From NCBI GenBank assembly GCA_965115885.1, contig OZ220479.1:2418001-2482000 (forward strand): 64,000 nucleotides of DNA. The letters run 5' to 3'. Positions 51,102-59,991 of the stretch are shown in pieces. The position numbers and the translations under genes are program-made. This DNA comes from BD2-11 sp965115885. Its GTDB lineage: Bacteria; Gemmatimonadota; Gemmatimonadetes; Longimicrobiales; Gaopeijiaceae. Under the pieces are notes generated by a model. The model searched no databases. It saw only the letters and a program-made list of their open reading frames with translations, and was not told where the DNA came from. The stretch's first letter is position 1; each line of letters opens with the position of its first letter.

Positions 51102-51810
51102 CTAAACCCAACCCGTCGGCGAAGGTCCGCAATTCCGCCCGTCGAGCCTCCCTTCGGCGATCAGGCGCCGCCGGGACGGACGACGAAACGGGTTCCTGCG
51201 TCCGACCCCGGGCGCAGGAGCGCCGGCGGCAACGAGATGCCGAGGACAGGTCGCGGCCGCGAGGGGCCGGGTGGAACTTTCTCCGCCGCCGCGCCGCGCG
51301 CGCTTCGGCCTCGGCGAGCCACGCCCCCGAGGCAGCTTCCCGGAAAACAGGGTCCGCGCCAACGCGCGCCACCGAATTTCCGCCAGATCGAAGCCGGCGA
51401 CCCATGGCGTCCGACGCGTCCCGCGAGCGATTCCGGGCCCGTCGCCGCAGCGAATCCGGGGGCGTGCCGCTCGACGCCGAGGAAGCCGAGCGGCAGGGGC
51501 CTGCGGTCCGCGAGCGCGCGAAGGATCGGGAACGGGACGGGGCGAAGCTTGAATCTCGTCGACGACGCCGAGGCCGCGAAGCGGCCCGAGCGCGAGCGCC
51601 GGCTCGGCAAGCCCGGTCACGTCCCGGGGATCCTCCGGGTCGGAGCGAACGACCGGCCCCCGGTCGACCGCGAGTTGGAGCGCAAGCGTGGCCTTCCCCG
51701 CTCGGCGCACACCCGAGAGCGCGACGACGGGGTCGTCGCGCAGTTTTCGCTTCGGAGCGGCCAAGTGGCCGGAACCTTCGAATCGTCGTGGGTGAAATGC
51801 GAACTTCGGA
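51102..51810 (-). pseudogene. decayed DUF4143/AAA_14 ATPase
   Basis: Fragments of one protein family occur in all three minus-strand frames in the right order. They are LRDDPVVALSGVRRAGKATL (P-loop, GKA for GKT) with PEDPRDVTGLAEPALALG and GLGVVDEIQASP (Walker B) in one frame; ILRALADRRPLPLGFLGV and PESLAGRVGRHG in another; WVAGFDLAEIRWRALARTL again in the first; AWLAEAEARAARRRRKF in the third; and VLGISLPPALLR in the second. The order and spacing match the N-terminal half of AAA_14/DUF4143 ATPases. Several frameshifts and the lost P-loop threonine show it is dead. Its ends are approximate. Confidence 0.65.
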
Positions 51811-52114
51811 TGCTCGCATTTCAAAATCCGGACGCTCCGCTTTCCGCAGGACGACGGGTCCGGCGAGAGGTTGAAACCGGCGCTCTCGGCGGATCCGGAA
51901 AGCGCGCTGCGGAAAAAGCTTCGCCCCGTTCCGCCCGAGCTGTTTCTCCTGCCCCGAAGATGCGAAATTGTCTTCGTCCGCAAAGCCTCCTGGACGGGGC
52001 GGAACGCGGTTGCGCTCGACGGGCCAGCCGCACGAACGCAGTCCGTTCCGACGGAAACCGGCGGGCGCGAACGCGGATTCCAACCTGTCTTGGGACCAAC
52101 GGGGAGCAGCGACG

Positions 52115-54514
52115 ATGGGCGTCGAGGGAATCGAATACGGTTTCGGCGACGAGCGGCTGGAGCGCCTGCTGAGATCGGTGGATCGGCCTGGGAACTACTG
52201 CGTGGGCGGCCGCCTGTACCTGCCCATGCCGCGCGTTCTCGCGGACGGCGTGGGGGAGTTGTCCTTCCCCGTGCCCGAGTCGCAGATCGACGCGTTGGTC
52301 CAGGCGGCCGAGCGTGCGCCGTACGGCAAGGGGACCGAAACCCTGGTGGATCCGGCGGTCCGCGACTGCTGGCAGCTCGACGCGACCCAGGTCCGCCTCG
52401 CCGGCGAATCCTGGCCGGAGTCGTTCGAGAGAATCATGAGCCGCGTCGCCGAAGGCCTCGGCCTCCCCCGGAAGCGGCTCGGCGCACAGCTGTACAAATT
52501 GCTCGTCTACCGGCCGGGCGGGTTCTTCGCCGCCCACCGCGACACCGAAAAGGTCCCCGGCATGGTCGCGACCCTATCGCTGTCGTTGCCGGCCCGGGGC
52601 GCCGGAGGCGATCTGGTCGTCCGCCACGGGGACCGGGAAACGGTCTTCGACATGAGGGCCCGGGAACCGTCCGATATCTCGTTCGCGGCGTTCTACGCCG
52701 ACTGCCTGCACGAGGTGCGGCCGATCTCCGAGGGCCACCGAGTGTCTCTGGTCTTCAATCTGTTCATGGAATCCGGGGAAGCCGGGCCGGGCGCGCCCGA
52801 CTACACGGGCCTGGTGCAACCGGTCGCGGACTGCTTGGCGCGGTGGCGGAAGTCGGGCGGGACGGAAAATATCGTGTGGCTGCTCGACCACGAGTACACC
52901 GAGGACGGCCTGTCCTTCGACGCGCTCAAGAACGGCGACCGGACCGTGGCGGAGGTTCTCGCCGCAGCCGCGGACCGCGCGGACTGCGAACTGCACGCGG
53001 CCGTGCTCCGCGTGGAGGAGTACGGCATACCGGAGCTGCAATTTCACCGGTGGGGGGACGGTTGGGAGGTCGACGAAAGCGCCACCGACATGGACGAGGT
53101 TCACGAACGCTGGAACACCTTGGACGGCTGGGCGGCCCGGGACGGCAGCCGCCCGCCCTTCGGCCGGGTGGAGCTGAACGACTTCGAACTCCTTCCTCGG
53201 GGAGGCCTCGACGAGGCCGATCCGGACGAGAGCAGGTTCGAGGAATCGACGGGGAACGAGGGCCCGACGCTGGAACTCGTCTACCGCCTTTCGGCCTTGG
53301 TCGTCTGGCCGTGCGGAAGGACCGTGGACATCGTCGCGGGCGGCGACATCGACAAGGCCGTGTCGTGGGCGGCCGCCCGATGCGCCCGGGTGGGCGATTC
53401 GGGCGAAGAGGAGGTCCGCCGACTTCTGGCGAGGCTGACGGATCTCTGGCCGATCGGCGATCCTCCCCGGCGGCAGAACCGGGCGGCGATGCTCGAACTC
53501 CTTCGGGCGACCGGTCAGGCAGCCCTCGCCGCGGACTTCCTGAATCGGATCGTGACGATCGGGTACGACGGGAGCGAGAACGACGCCCTCGTCCGCCTGA
53601 TGCCCGTGATCGAGCCCGCGACGGCACGGGAATTCCTGTCCGGATTCGCGGCGAGGCACACGCCCCTTCGGCCCGGTCCCGTCTTCGGCTTCCTGGCCCA
53701 GGCGGCTCGACGGCTCGAGAATGCGGGCGTCCGGTGGCGAAACGTGCTGAGCGAAGCGGCGCGCGAGGCTTTTTCGCGCCTGCCCGCCGCGCTGAAAGCG
53801 GCGTCCCGCGCCCCCGCCGACCCGTCGGAACGGTGGCCTTCGCACGCCGGACCGTCGCGGGGTGCGGCGATGGACCCGAAAGCGGTTCGAGACGTCTTCG
53901 CGCTGGCTTGGCAGCTCGGTCTCGCCGACGAGTCCGTCCGGGCGGCCCGCACGATCGAGGACCACCCGAAGGCCGTCGCGCCGGACCGGACGCTACCGCA
54001 GGCGCTGTCCGGGATGCGCCGCTTCGACGAGGGCTTGGCCGACACGCCGGCGTACGCGCTGCTGTGGCGGCGCGCCGCCGATTTCCTGCTCGACCGCAGC
54101 TCGGCGCGCCCGGCCGCGCCTCGGAATTGGACCGTCGCCTCGGAGATTTCCTGCGCCTGCGAGCACTGCGCGAAGCTGCGCGCGTTCTGCGAAGATCCGG
54201 TGGCGCGGGTCGAGCGTTTCAAGCTGCGCAAGGACCTGCGCAAGCACCTCCATCGGATCATCGACGGCCACCGTCTCGACCTGGAACACGCGACCACGCG
54301 CCGGGGCAGTCCCTACACGCTGGTCTGCACCAAGAACCGCGCCAGCTTCGAACGAAGGCGCGGGCGATACGCCGAGGATCTCGAGTGCATCGGCTCGCTG
54401 CTGGAGACGGCGCCGGAACGGATCCCGGAGACGGAACGGGCGGAGCGCCTCGAGCGGGCGTTGGCGGTGGGCGGCGAAACGATCGAAACGCGGCGAGCGA
54501 CGCCGTCGACGTGA
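52115..54514 (+). CDS. large 2OG-Fe(II) oxygenase-domain protein
   Basis: 799 residues from ATG 52115 (GGGGAG 8 bases upstream). Residues about 105-215 form a prolyl-hydroxylase-like double-stranded beta-helix: YRPGGFFAAHRDTEK with H141 and D143, CLHEVRPISEGHRVSLVFNL with H199 and R209, completing the Fe and 2-oxoglutarate sites. The remaining about 580 residues are of unknown fold; a cysteine cluster at about 678-692 (CACEHCAKLRAFC) could bind metal. The substrate is unknown; a protein or nucleic-acid hydroxylase is possible. It sits next to a dead ATPase in an otherwise gene-poor stretch, suggesting accessory DNA. Confidence 0.8.
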   Translation: MGVEGIEYGFGDERLERLLRSVDRPGNYCVGGRLYLPMPRVLADGVGELSFPVPESQIDALVQAAERAPYGKGTETLVDPAVRDCWQLDATQVRLAGESWPESFERIMSRVAEGLGLPRKRLGAQLYKLLVYRPGGFFAAHRDTEKVPGMVATLSLSLPARGAGGDLVVRHGDRETVFDMRAREPSDISFAAFYADCLHEVRPISEGHRVSLVFNLFMESGEAGPGAPDYTGLVQPVADCLARWRKSGGTENIVWLLDHEYTEDGLSFDALKNGDRTVAEVLAAAADRADCELHAAVLRVEEYGIPELQFHRWGDGWEVDESATDMDEVHERWNTLDGWAARDGSRPPFGRVELNDFELLPRGGLDEADPDESRFEESTGNEGPTLELVYRLSALVVWPCGRTVDIVAGGDIDKAVSWAAARCARVGDSGEEEVRRLLARLTDLWPIGDPPRRQNRAAMLELLRATGQAALAADFLNRIVTIGYDGSENDALVRLMPVIEPATAREFLSGFAARHTPLRPGPVFGFLAQAARRLENAGVRWRNVLSEAAREAFSRLPAALKAASRAPADPSERWPSHAGPSRGAAMDPKAVRDVFALAWQLGLADESVRAARTIEDHPKAVAPDRTLPQALSGMRRFDEGLADTPAYALLWRRAADFLLDRSSARPAAPRNWTVASEISCACEHCAKLRAFCEDPVARVERFKLRKDLRKHLHRIIDGHRLDLEHATTRRGSPYTLVCTKNRASFERRRGRYAEDLECIGSLLETAPERIPETERAERLERALAVGGETIETRRATPST

Positions 54515-54809
54515 CCTCGCGGGGCGGGATGCAGGGGGCGAAGCGGTCTGGAAGGAGCGGCCGAGCGCCGTCGGTCGCGTCGAACGAAGCGACGACTTTC
54601 GTCCCGGTCGCTCGCCGGAACGGGAGCGCGGCCGGCCACCGTCGCTTTCGCGTCGTGCGGGACGACGCAGGAGGGCCTCGCGTGAAGGAATCCTGCGGCG
54701 CGGAACCCGAGCGAGGCGGGGATCGAAGGTTGAATTCGGACCGAACGCGGCGTTACTGTCGCCTGCCGCAGGCGCCCGCGCGCCCGAAACCACCCGAAAA
54801 GGAGTCCGC
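54515..54809. other. gene-free spacer
   Basis: 295 GC-rich bases between the oxygenase gene and the small conserved gene. Nothing recognisable except the AAAAGGAG ribosome site at its end. Confidence 0.35.
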
Positions 54810-55226
54810 ATGAACGTCAGAGTCACGCTTCGCTGGCTGCAGGTGCTCGACAAGCTCGAGCCTTGGTTCGTCGCCAAGGGGAGATTCGTGTTCTGGACCC
54901 GGGTCACGAGCGGGGAGAACACCGCCGAACGCCGGTTCCCCAAGAAGGGTCACTACCCCATCTCGGACCATCCCCGCTGGAATCGGCTCGACCATCTCAA
55001 CAAGGTGATGTACGAAGGACCCGCCGGAGATTTCCTGCGCATCGAGCTGCGCGGCGTCGAGTCGGACATCTTCTCTTCGGACGACGAGCTCGAACGCTAC
55101 GTGCGCGAGTACTCGGGCCCGCCCGAGTCCTGGGTCGGTCGGCACCAGCCGGGGGACGAGGGGCCGGACGACCCCGAGAAGATGAGCGACTGGCGGATCT
55201 GCTACGACGTGGAGGCCGTCGAGTAG
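54810..55226 (+). CDS. small conserved protein of unknown function
   Basis: 138 residues from ATG 54810 with AAAAGGAG upstream. It is acidic and soluble, with strand-rich patterns: VRVTLRWLQVLDKLEPWF, FVFWTRVTSGENTAERRFP, KKGHYPISDHPRWNRLDHLN, FLRIELRGVESD and the C-terminal YSGPPESWVGRHQPGDEG followed by DWRICYDVEAVE. I recognise the pattern as recurring in other bacteria but no function is attached; a C2-like beta sandwich is conceivable. Convergent with tyrS. Confidence 0.75.
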   Translation: MNVRVTLRWLQVLDKLEPWFVAKGRFVFWTRVTSGENTAERRFPKKGHYPISDHPRWNRLDHLNKVMYEGPAGDFLRIELRGVESDIFSSDDELERYVREYSGPPESWVGRHQPGDEGPDDPEKMSDWRICYDVEAVE

Positions 55227-55275
55227 TTTCGGCAACCCCGGCGCGTCCGGCGAACGGTCGGGCTCGATCCCGAAC

Positions 55276-56556
55276 TCACCGGTCCCTCAGGCGGACCAAG
55301 CGATACCGCTTCTTGCCGCGTCGCAACACCACGAACTCCCCGCCGACGGCGTCGCGCACCGTCACCCGTGCGGAGAGATCCGAGACCCTGCGGTTGTTGA
55401 GATAGACGCCCCCGCCTCCGATGGCGCGTCGGGCGTCGCTCTTCGAGGAGGCCAAGCCGGAGTCGCAGAGCGCGTCGACCAGCTCCAACCCGTCGCCCCG
55501 AAGGGCGGCGCGGCGGATGCGGCCGGACGGGACGTCGGCGAAGATGTCGGCGATCTCGTCCGCACCCAGCCCCTCGATTTCGCCCCCGAAGAGCGCCTCG
55601 CTCGCCCTGCGCGCCCGGCTCAACCCGTCTTCCCCGTGGAGGCGACGGGTGACGTCGGCCGCCAGCGCCTTCTGGGCCAGGCGGCGGTGGGGTTCCCTCG
55701 CCGTCGACGCCTCCAGCTCTTCGATCTCCTCCCGCGGCAGCAGGGTGAAGAGGCGCAGGTAGGCCCCCGCGTCGGCGTCCGCGACGTTCGTCCAGAACTG
55801 GTAGAACCGGTAGGGCGTGGTGCGCGCGGGATCCAGCCACACGGTTCCGCTCTCGGTCTTGCCGAACTTGGTGCCCGAGGAAGCGGCGAGGAGGGGGAAG
55901 GTGACCCCGTACGCGCGCACGCCGCGCACGCGCCGGATCAGGTCGATGCCGGCGGTGACGTTGCCCCACTGGTCGCTTCCGCCCATCTGAACGGTGCACC
56001 CCAAGCGGTCGTGGAGCTCGAGGAAATCGTAGGCCTGCAACAGCACGTAGCTGAACTCGGTGAAGGAGATGCCCGCCCGCGGGTCCTCCACGCGCCTGCG
56101 GATCGATTCCTTGCCGAGAAGGGCGTTGACGGAGAAGTGCTTGCCCACGTCGCGCAGGAAGTCGACCATCCCGATCCCGCCCAACCACTCCAGGTTGTTG
56201 GCCATGCGCGCGGGGTTCCTCTTCACCCCGAAGTCGAGGAAGTGCTCGAGCTGGGCATGGATGCCGGCGGCGTTGGCCTCCGCGTCCTCCTTCGAGAGCA
56301 ACGCCCGCTCCGCGGCTTTTTCGGACGGATCGCCGATCAAGCCGGTGCCTCCGCCGACCAGAGCGACCGGAGTGTGTCCCGCGCGCTGCAGATGCACCAG
56401 CCCCATGATGGGCAACAGGCTGCCGACGTGCAGGCTGGAGGCGGTCGGATCGAAGCCGACGTAGGCGACCCGGGGCTCGGCGGCGAACGCCTGCGCGGCG
56501 CCTTCGGTGGCGTCGCGGAGCAGGCCGCGCCAAGCGTATTCGTCGAGCGGGTTCAT
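55276..56556 (-). CDS. tyrS: tyrosyl-tRNA synthetase
   Basis: 426 residues. Class I signatures: YVGFDPTASSLHVGSLLPIM (HIGH-type HVGS), QMGGSDQWGNVTAGIDLIRR, and the KMSKS-type KFGKTESG. A C-terminal S4 domain (LVDALCDSGLASSKSDARR, GVYLNNRRVSD) binds tRNA. ATG 56556 is the start because conserved sequence begins at LLRDATEG. It lies 106 bases after menE and may share the men transcript. Confidence 0.96.
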   Translation of the reverse strand: MNPLDEYAWRGLLRDATEGAAQAFAAEPRVAYVGFDPTASSLHVGSLLPIMGLVHLQRAGHTPVALVGGGTGLIGDPSEKAAERALLSKEDAEANAAGIHAQLEHFLDFGVKRNPARMANNLEWLGGIGMVDFLRDVGKHFSVNALLGKESIRRRVEDPRAGISFTEFSYVLLQAYDFLELHDRLGCTVQMGGSDQWGNVTAGIDLIRRVRGVRAYGVTFPLLAASSGTKFGKTESGTVWLDPARTTPYRFYQFWTNVADADAGAYLRLFTLLPREEIEELEASTAREPHRRLAQKALAADVTRRLHGEDGLSRARRASEALFGGEIEGLGADEIADIFADVPSGRIRRAALRGDGLELVDALCDSGLASSKSDARRAIGGGGVYLNNRRVSDLSARVTVRDAVGGEFVVLRRGKKRYRLVRLRDR

Positions 56557-56662
56557 GGGACGGCGGGATGCGGGAAGTTGGACGACGGCGGCCTCGGAGG
56601 GAGCGCGGGCGCCGCGCAAGGGCCAAAGCTACAGGGTCGGGGCGCGTTCCTCCATCTCCGTC

Positions 56663-58174
56663 CTATCCCGGCTCGGACAGCAGGGCTGCGAGACGGGCCC
56701 GGTCGACTTTGCCGTTGAGGTTGCGCGGAAGCTCGGCGAGCACTCGGAGGGAGCGCGGGCGGGCGGCGGGCTCCAGCGCCTCGCGGCAGTGCCGGCGGAG
56801 CCCCTCCGCGTCCGGCCCGCGACCCGCAGCGAGCACGACCGCCCCCGCCACCCGCTCCCCCCATTCGGGGTCGGGCAACCCCACCGCCGCCGCTTCCGCC
56901 ACCCCGGGATGCGCGGCGAGCACGCGCTCCACCCGAACGGGATCGACGTTCACCCCTCCGCTCACGATGCGGCGCGCCCGGCGGCCGGTGACCCGGAGGT
57001 GGCCGTCGCGGTCGAGTCGGCCCAAGTCGCCGGTACGATGCCAACCGTCCACGTCCGTGATGGGACCGCCCCGGTGGTAGGCGGGCGCTACCATGTCGCC
57101 GCGCACCTCGATCTCGCCGCCGGGCGCGATTCGAAGCTCGACGCCGTCCAGGGGGGCGCCCACCGCGTCGGGCTTGGCGCGCACCAGCGCGGGCGGGGCG
57201 GTGGCGACCTGAGAGCAGGCTTCGGTCATGCCGTAGGTGAGCGCCACCGGCCATCCGGAGGCCAGCGCGCGCTCCACCAAGCCGGGCGGGGCGGCGGCTC
57301 CCCCCACCAGCGCGCAGCGCAGGGAGGCGGGGCGGGCGCGGACATCCAGCAGGCGGCCGAGCATGGTGGGCACCAGGGACACGTGGCTGACGGCGTCCGC
57401 CTCGAGCAACTCGACCAGCGCGTCCAACCGCCACGAGCCCAGCGCCGCCACCCGGCCGCCGGCCGCGAGCGCCCGGTCGACCAACGCCATCCCGCCGATG
57501 TGGGCGAGCGACAGGGAGGCGTACCAAGCGTCGCCGGGCCCGAGCCCCAGGCGAGCGCCGACGGCGCGCGCGCTGACCTCGAAGTTGCGCCGCCCGAGCG
57601 GGACCGCGCGCGCCGTCCCTTCGGTGCCCGAGGTGCGCAGGATGGCGACCGCGCCGTCGGGACGGGGACCTGGCAGGGGCGCGTGCGACGGCGCGAGGCG
57701 GCGGATGTCGTCCGGCGCGAGGCGGGAACCCGGCGCGCGCGCCTCGGATGCGGAGACGTCGTCTCCCAACGCGAAGATCCGGGACGTTCCGCTTCCGACC
57801 GCGTCGCGCGCCGCCTCCAGATGGTGCGGGGCGCACAGCACGACCGCCGCGCCCGCGAGGGCGTCTCGGAGTTCGGGACCGGTCAACGCCGGGTGGAGCG
57901 GGGCCAACGCCGCCCCCGCCCTCGGCGCCGCGTACATGGCCGAGACCGCCCCGGGGCCCGTCGACGCGAGCATCCCGACCACGTCTCCCGGCCGCACGCC
58001 GAGCGCCACCAGCCGCCGGGCCAGCAGGTCGACCGCCGCGTCCAGGTCGCGATAGCTCACGCCCCCGCGCCCGTCGTCCAACGCGCGGCGAGCGGGGTGG
58101 GTTCTCGCGTGCGCGGCGACCGCGTCGCGCACAGCGCGCTTCGCTCGCGGCCTCCCGCCTTCCCGCGCCCTCAC
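56663..58174 (-). CDS. menE: O-succinylbenzoate-CoA ligase
   Basis: 503 residues from GTG 58174, overlapping the menA stop (GTGA). Acyl-adenylate enzyme: P-loop ILRTSGTEGTARAVPLG, TYGMTEACSQVAT, HRTGDLGRLDRDGHLRVTGR and the C-terminal lysine in PRNLNGKVDRARL. Context within menD/B/A identifies it as the ligase that activates O-succinylbenzoate with CoA for MenB; adenylate enzymes cannot be told apart by motifs alone. Confidence 0.9.
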   Translation of the reverse strand: MRAREGGRPRAKRAVRDAVAAHARTHPARRALDDGRGGVSYRDLDAAVDLLARRLVALGVRPGDVVGMLASTGPGAVSAMYAAPRAGAALAPLHPALTGPELRDALAGAAVVLCAPHHLEAARDAVGSGTSRIFALGDDVSASEARAPGSRLAPDDIRRLAPSHAPLPGPRPDGAVAILRTSGTEGTARAVPLGRRNFEVSARAVGARLGLGPGDAWYASLSLAHIGGMALVDRALAAGGRVAALGSWRLDALVELLEADAVSHVSLVPTMLGRLLDVRARPASLRCALVGGAAAPPGLVERALASGWPVALTYGMTEACSQVATAPPALVRAKPDAVGAPLDGVELRIAPGGEIEVRGDMVAPAYHRGGPITDVDGWHRTGDLGRLDRDGHLRVTGRRARRIVSGGVNVDPVRVERVLAAHPGVAEAAAVGLPDPEWGERVAGAVVLAAGRGPDAEGLRRHCREALEPAARPRSLRVLAELPRNLNGKVDRARLAALLSEPG

Positions 58175-59028
58175 CCCAACGCGAAGGCGAGACCGAACAG
58201 GATCCCGAAGAAACCCAGGAAGCGGGCGGTCGCGGCCAGCGCTCGGTTGAGCGAGGCCGGATCCCTGTAGGTCAGAACCCGCCTGAGCGGGCTCGCCGCC
58301 GCCGCGAACGCGCCCAGGGAGAGCAGCACCCAGGGGCTCCAGCCGTGCAGCGCCATCCCGGTCGGGGGAACGGCCGCGGTCAAAAGGATCAGGAAGACGT
58401 ACTGCGCCTTCGTCCATCCTGCGCCGATGCGCACCGCCAGGGTGCGCTTGCCGACGCGCGCGTCCGTCTCGATGTCGCGCAGGTTGTTCACCGCCAGGAT
58501 CGCCGTGCTGGCGGCGCCCAGGGCGACGCCAGCGGTGAGAAACTCGACCCGGAACTCCAGAATCTGCACGTAGCAGGTTCCCGCCACCGCGACCAAGCCG
58601 AAGAAGACGAAGACGAAGACGTCGCCCAGCCCGTGATAGCCCAGCGGGTAGGGCCCGCCGGTGTACGCGATCCCCGAAGCGATAGCGGCCGCGCCGAGCA
58701 CGATCACCGGCCACCCCGCCACCGCCGCCAAGTAGATCCCCGCGCCCGTGGAAAGCGCGAACGCCAGCAACGCGCCCCGCAGCACGTCCCGTCCCTCGAT
58801 CAGCCCCGCCTGGGTGACGCGCACGGGCCCCAACCGCCCCTCGTCGTCCCCGCCTTTCCGGTGGTCGTAGTAGTCGTTGGCCAGGTTGGTCCCGATTTGG
58901 ATCAGCACCGCCGCGGTCAGCGCCGCGAGCGCGGGCAACGCCGCGAAGCCGCCGTGCGCGTACGCCAGCCCGGTGCCGACGGCCACCGGCGCCGCCGCCG
59001 CGGTCAGCGTGCGCGGCCGACACGCCAT
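58171..59028 (-). CDS. menA: 1,4-dihydroxy-2-naphthoate octaprenyltransferase
   Basis: 285 residues, about eight membrane helices, UbiA family. The first aspartate motif is IGTNLANDYYDHRKGGD and the second is VNNLRDIETDARVGKRTL; CRPRTLTAAAAPVAVGTGLA is typical of the N-terminus. It attaches the prenyl tail to dihydroxynaphthoate. ATG 59028 is the only plausible start in the 77 bases after menB, though the family usually has a few more residues upstream. Confidence 0.92.
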   Translation of the reverse strand: MACRPRTLTAAAAPVAVGTGLAYAHGGFAALPALAALTAAVLIQIGTNLANDYYDHRKGGDDEGRLGPVRVTQAGLIEGRDVLRGALLAFALSTGAGIYLAAVAGWPVIVLGAAAIASGIAYTGGPYPLGYHGLGDVFVFVFFGLVAVAGTCYVQILEFRVEFLTAGVALGAASTAILAVNNLRDIETDARVGKRTLAVRIGAGWTKAQYVFLILLTAAVPPTGMALHGWSPWVLLSLGAFAAAASPLRRVLTYRDPASLNRALAATARFLGFFGILFGLAFALG

Positions 59029-59105
59029 CGCCCAGGCCCGCGACCGGGAGACGCTCCCGCCGCTCGCGCCCTCGGCGCGCGCGATCCCCCGGCGCCCGGG
59101 TCCCT

Positions 59106-59966
59106 CTACGGCAGCCACGGGTACTTGCGGAAGTCCGGCCTGCGCTTCTCCAAGTAGGCGTCCCTGCCTTCCCGTCCCTGCTCCGTCATGTAGAAGAGCA
59201 GGGTCGCGTTGCCGGCCAGCTCCTGAAGCCCGGTCTGGCCGTCCACGTCGGCGTTGAAGGCGGCCTTCAGGCAGCGGATCGCGAGCGGGCTCTTGTCGAG
59301 GATCTCCTGCGCCCAGCGCCAGCCCTCCAGCTCCAGCTCCTCCACCGGCACGACCTTGTTGACCAACCCCATCTCCAGGGCCTCGGCGGCGTCGTATCGG
59401 CGGCACAGGTACCAGATCTCGCGCGCTTTTTTCTGTCCGACGATGCGGGCCAGGTACGAGGAGCCGTATCCCCCGTCGAAGCTGCCCACGACGGGTCCGG
59501 TCTGGCCGAAGACGGCGTTGTCCGCGGCGATGGTGAGATCGGCGACCACGTGCAGGACGTGGCCGCCCCCGATGGCGTACCCCGCCACCAGGGCGATGAC
59601 CGGCTTGGGCATGGTGCGCATGTAGCGCTGCAGTTCGAGCACGTTCAGCCGGGGCACGCCGTCGCCGCCCACGTACCCGGCGTCGCCGCGCACGCGCTGG
59701 TCGCCCCCGGAGGAGAACGCGTATTTGCCGTCCTTCGCCGGGCCGTTGCCGGTGAAGAGGACGACGCCGACGTTCATGTCCTCGCCGGCGTCGCGGAAAG
59801 CCTCCTGCAACTCGAACAGCGTCTCCGGGCGGAAGGCGTTGCGCACCTCGGGGCGGTCGAAGGCGATGCGCGCCACCCCGCCGCACTTGTGGTAGGTGAT
59901 GTCCCCGTACTCGCGGACTCGCTCCCAATCCGGCCGTTCCGTTCGCCCTCTCGCTCTCGACTTCAC
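59106..59966 (-). CDS. menB: 1,4-dihydroxy-2-naphthoyl-CoA synthase
   Basis: 286 residues, crotonase fold. The MenB signatures are present: AFSSGGDQRVRG, VAGYAIGGGHVLHVVADLTIA, GQTGPVVGSFDGGYGSSYLAR and KKAREIWYLCRRYDA, including the bicarbonate/Asp site region typical of MenB. GTG 59966 has GGAGGTG 6 bases upstream. It closes the naphthalene ring of O-succinylbenzoyl-CoA. Confidence 0.95.
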   Translation of the reverse strand: MKSRARGRTERPDWERVREYGDITYHKCGGVARIAFDRPEVRNAFRPETLFELQEAFRDAGEDMNVGVVLFTGNGPAKDGKYAFSSGGDQRVRGDAGYVGGDGVPRLNVLELQRYMRTMPKPVIALVAGYAIGGGHVLHVVADLTIAADNAVFGQTGPVVGSFDGGYGSSYLARIVGQKKAREIWYLCRRYDAAEALEMGLVNKVVPVEELELEGWRWAQEILDKSPLAIRCLKAAFNADVDGQTGLQELAGNATLLFYMTEQGREGRDAYLEKRRPDFRKYPWLP

Positions 59967-59991
59967 TCGCGCACCTCCGGCCCGCGACCGC

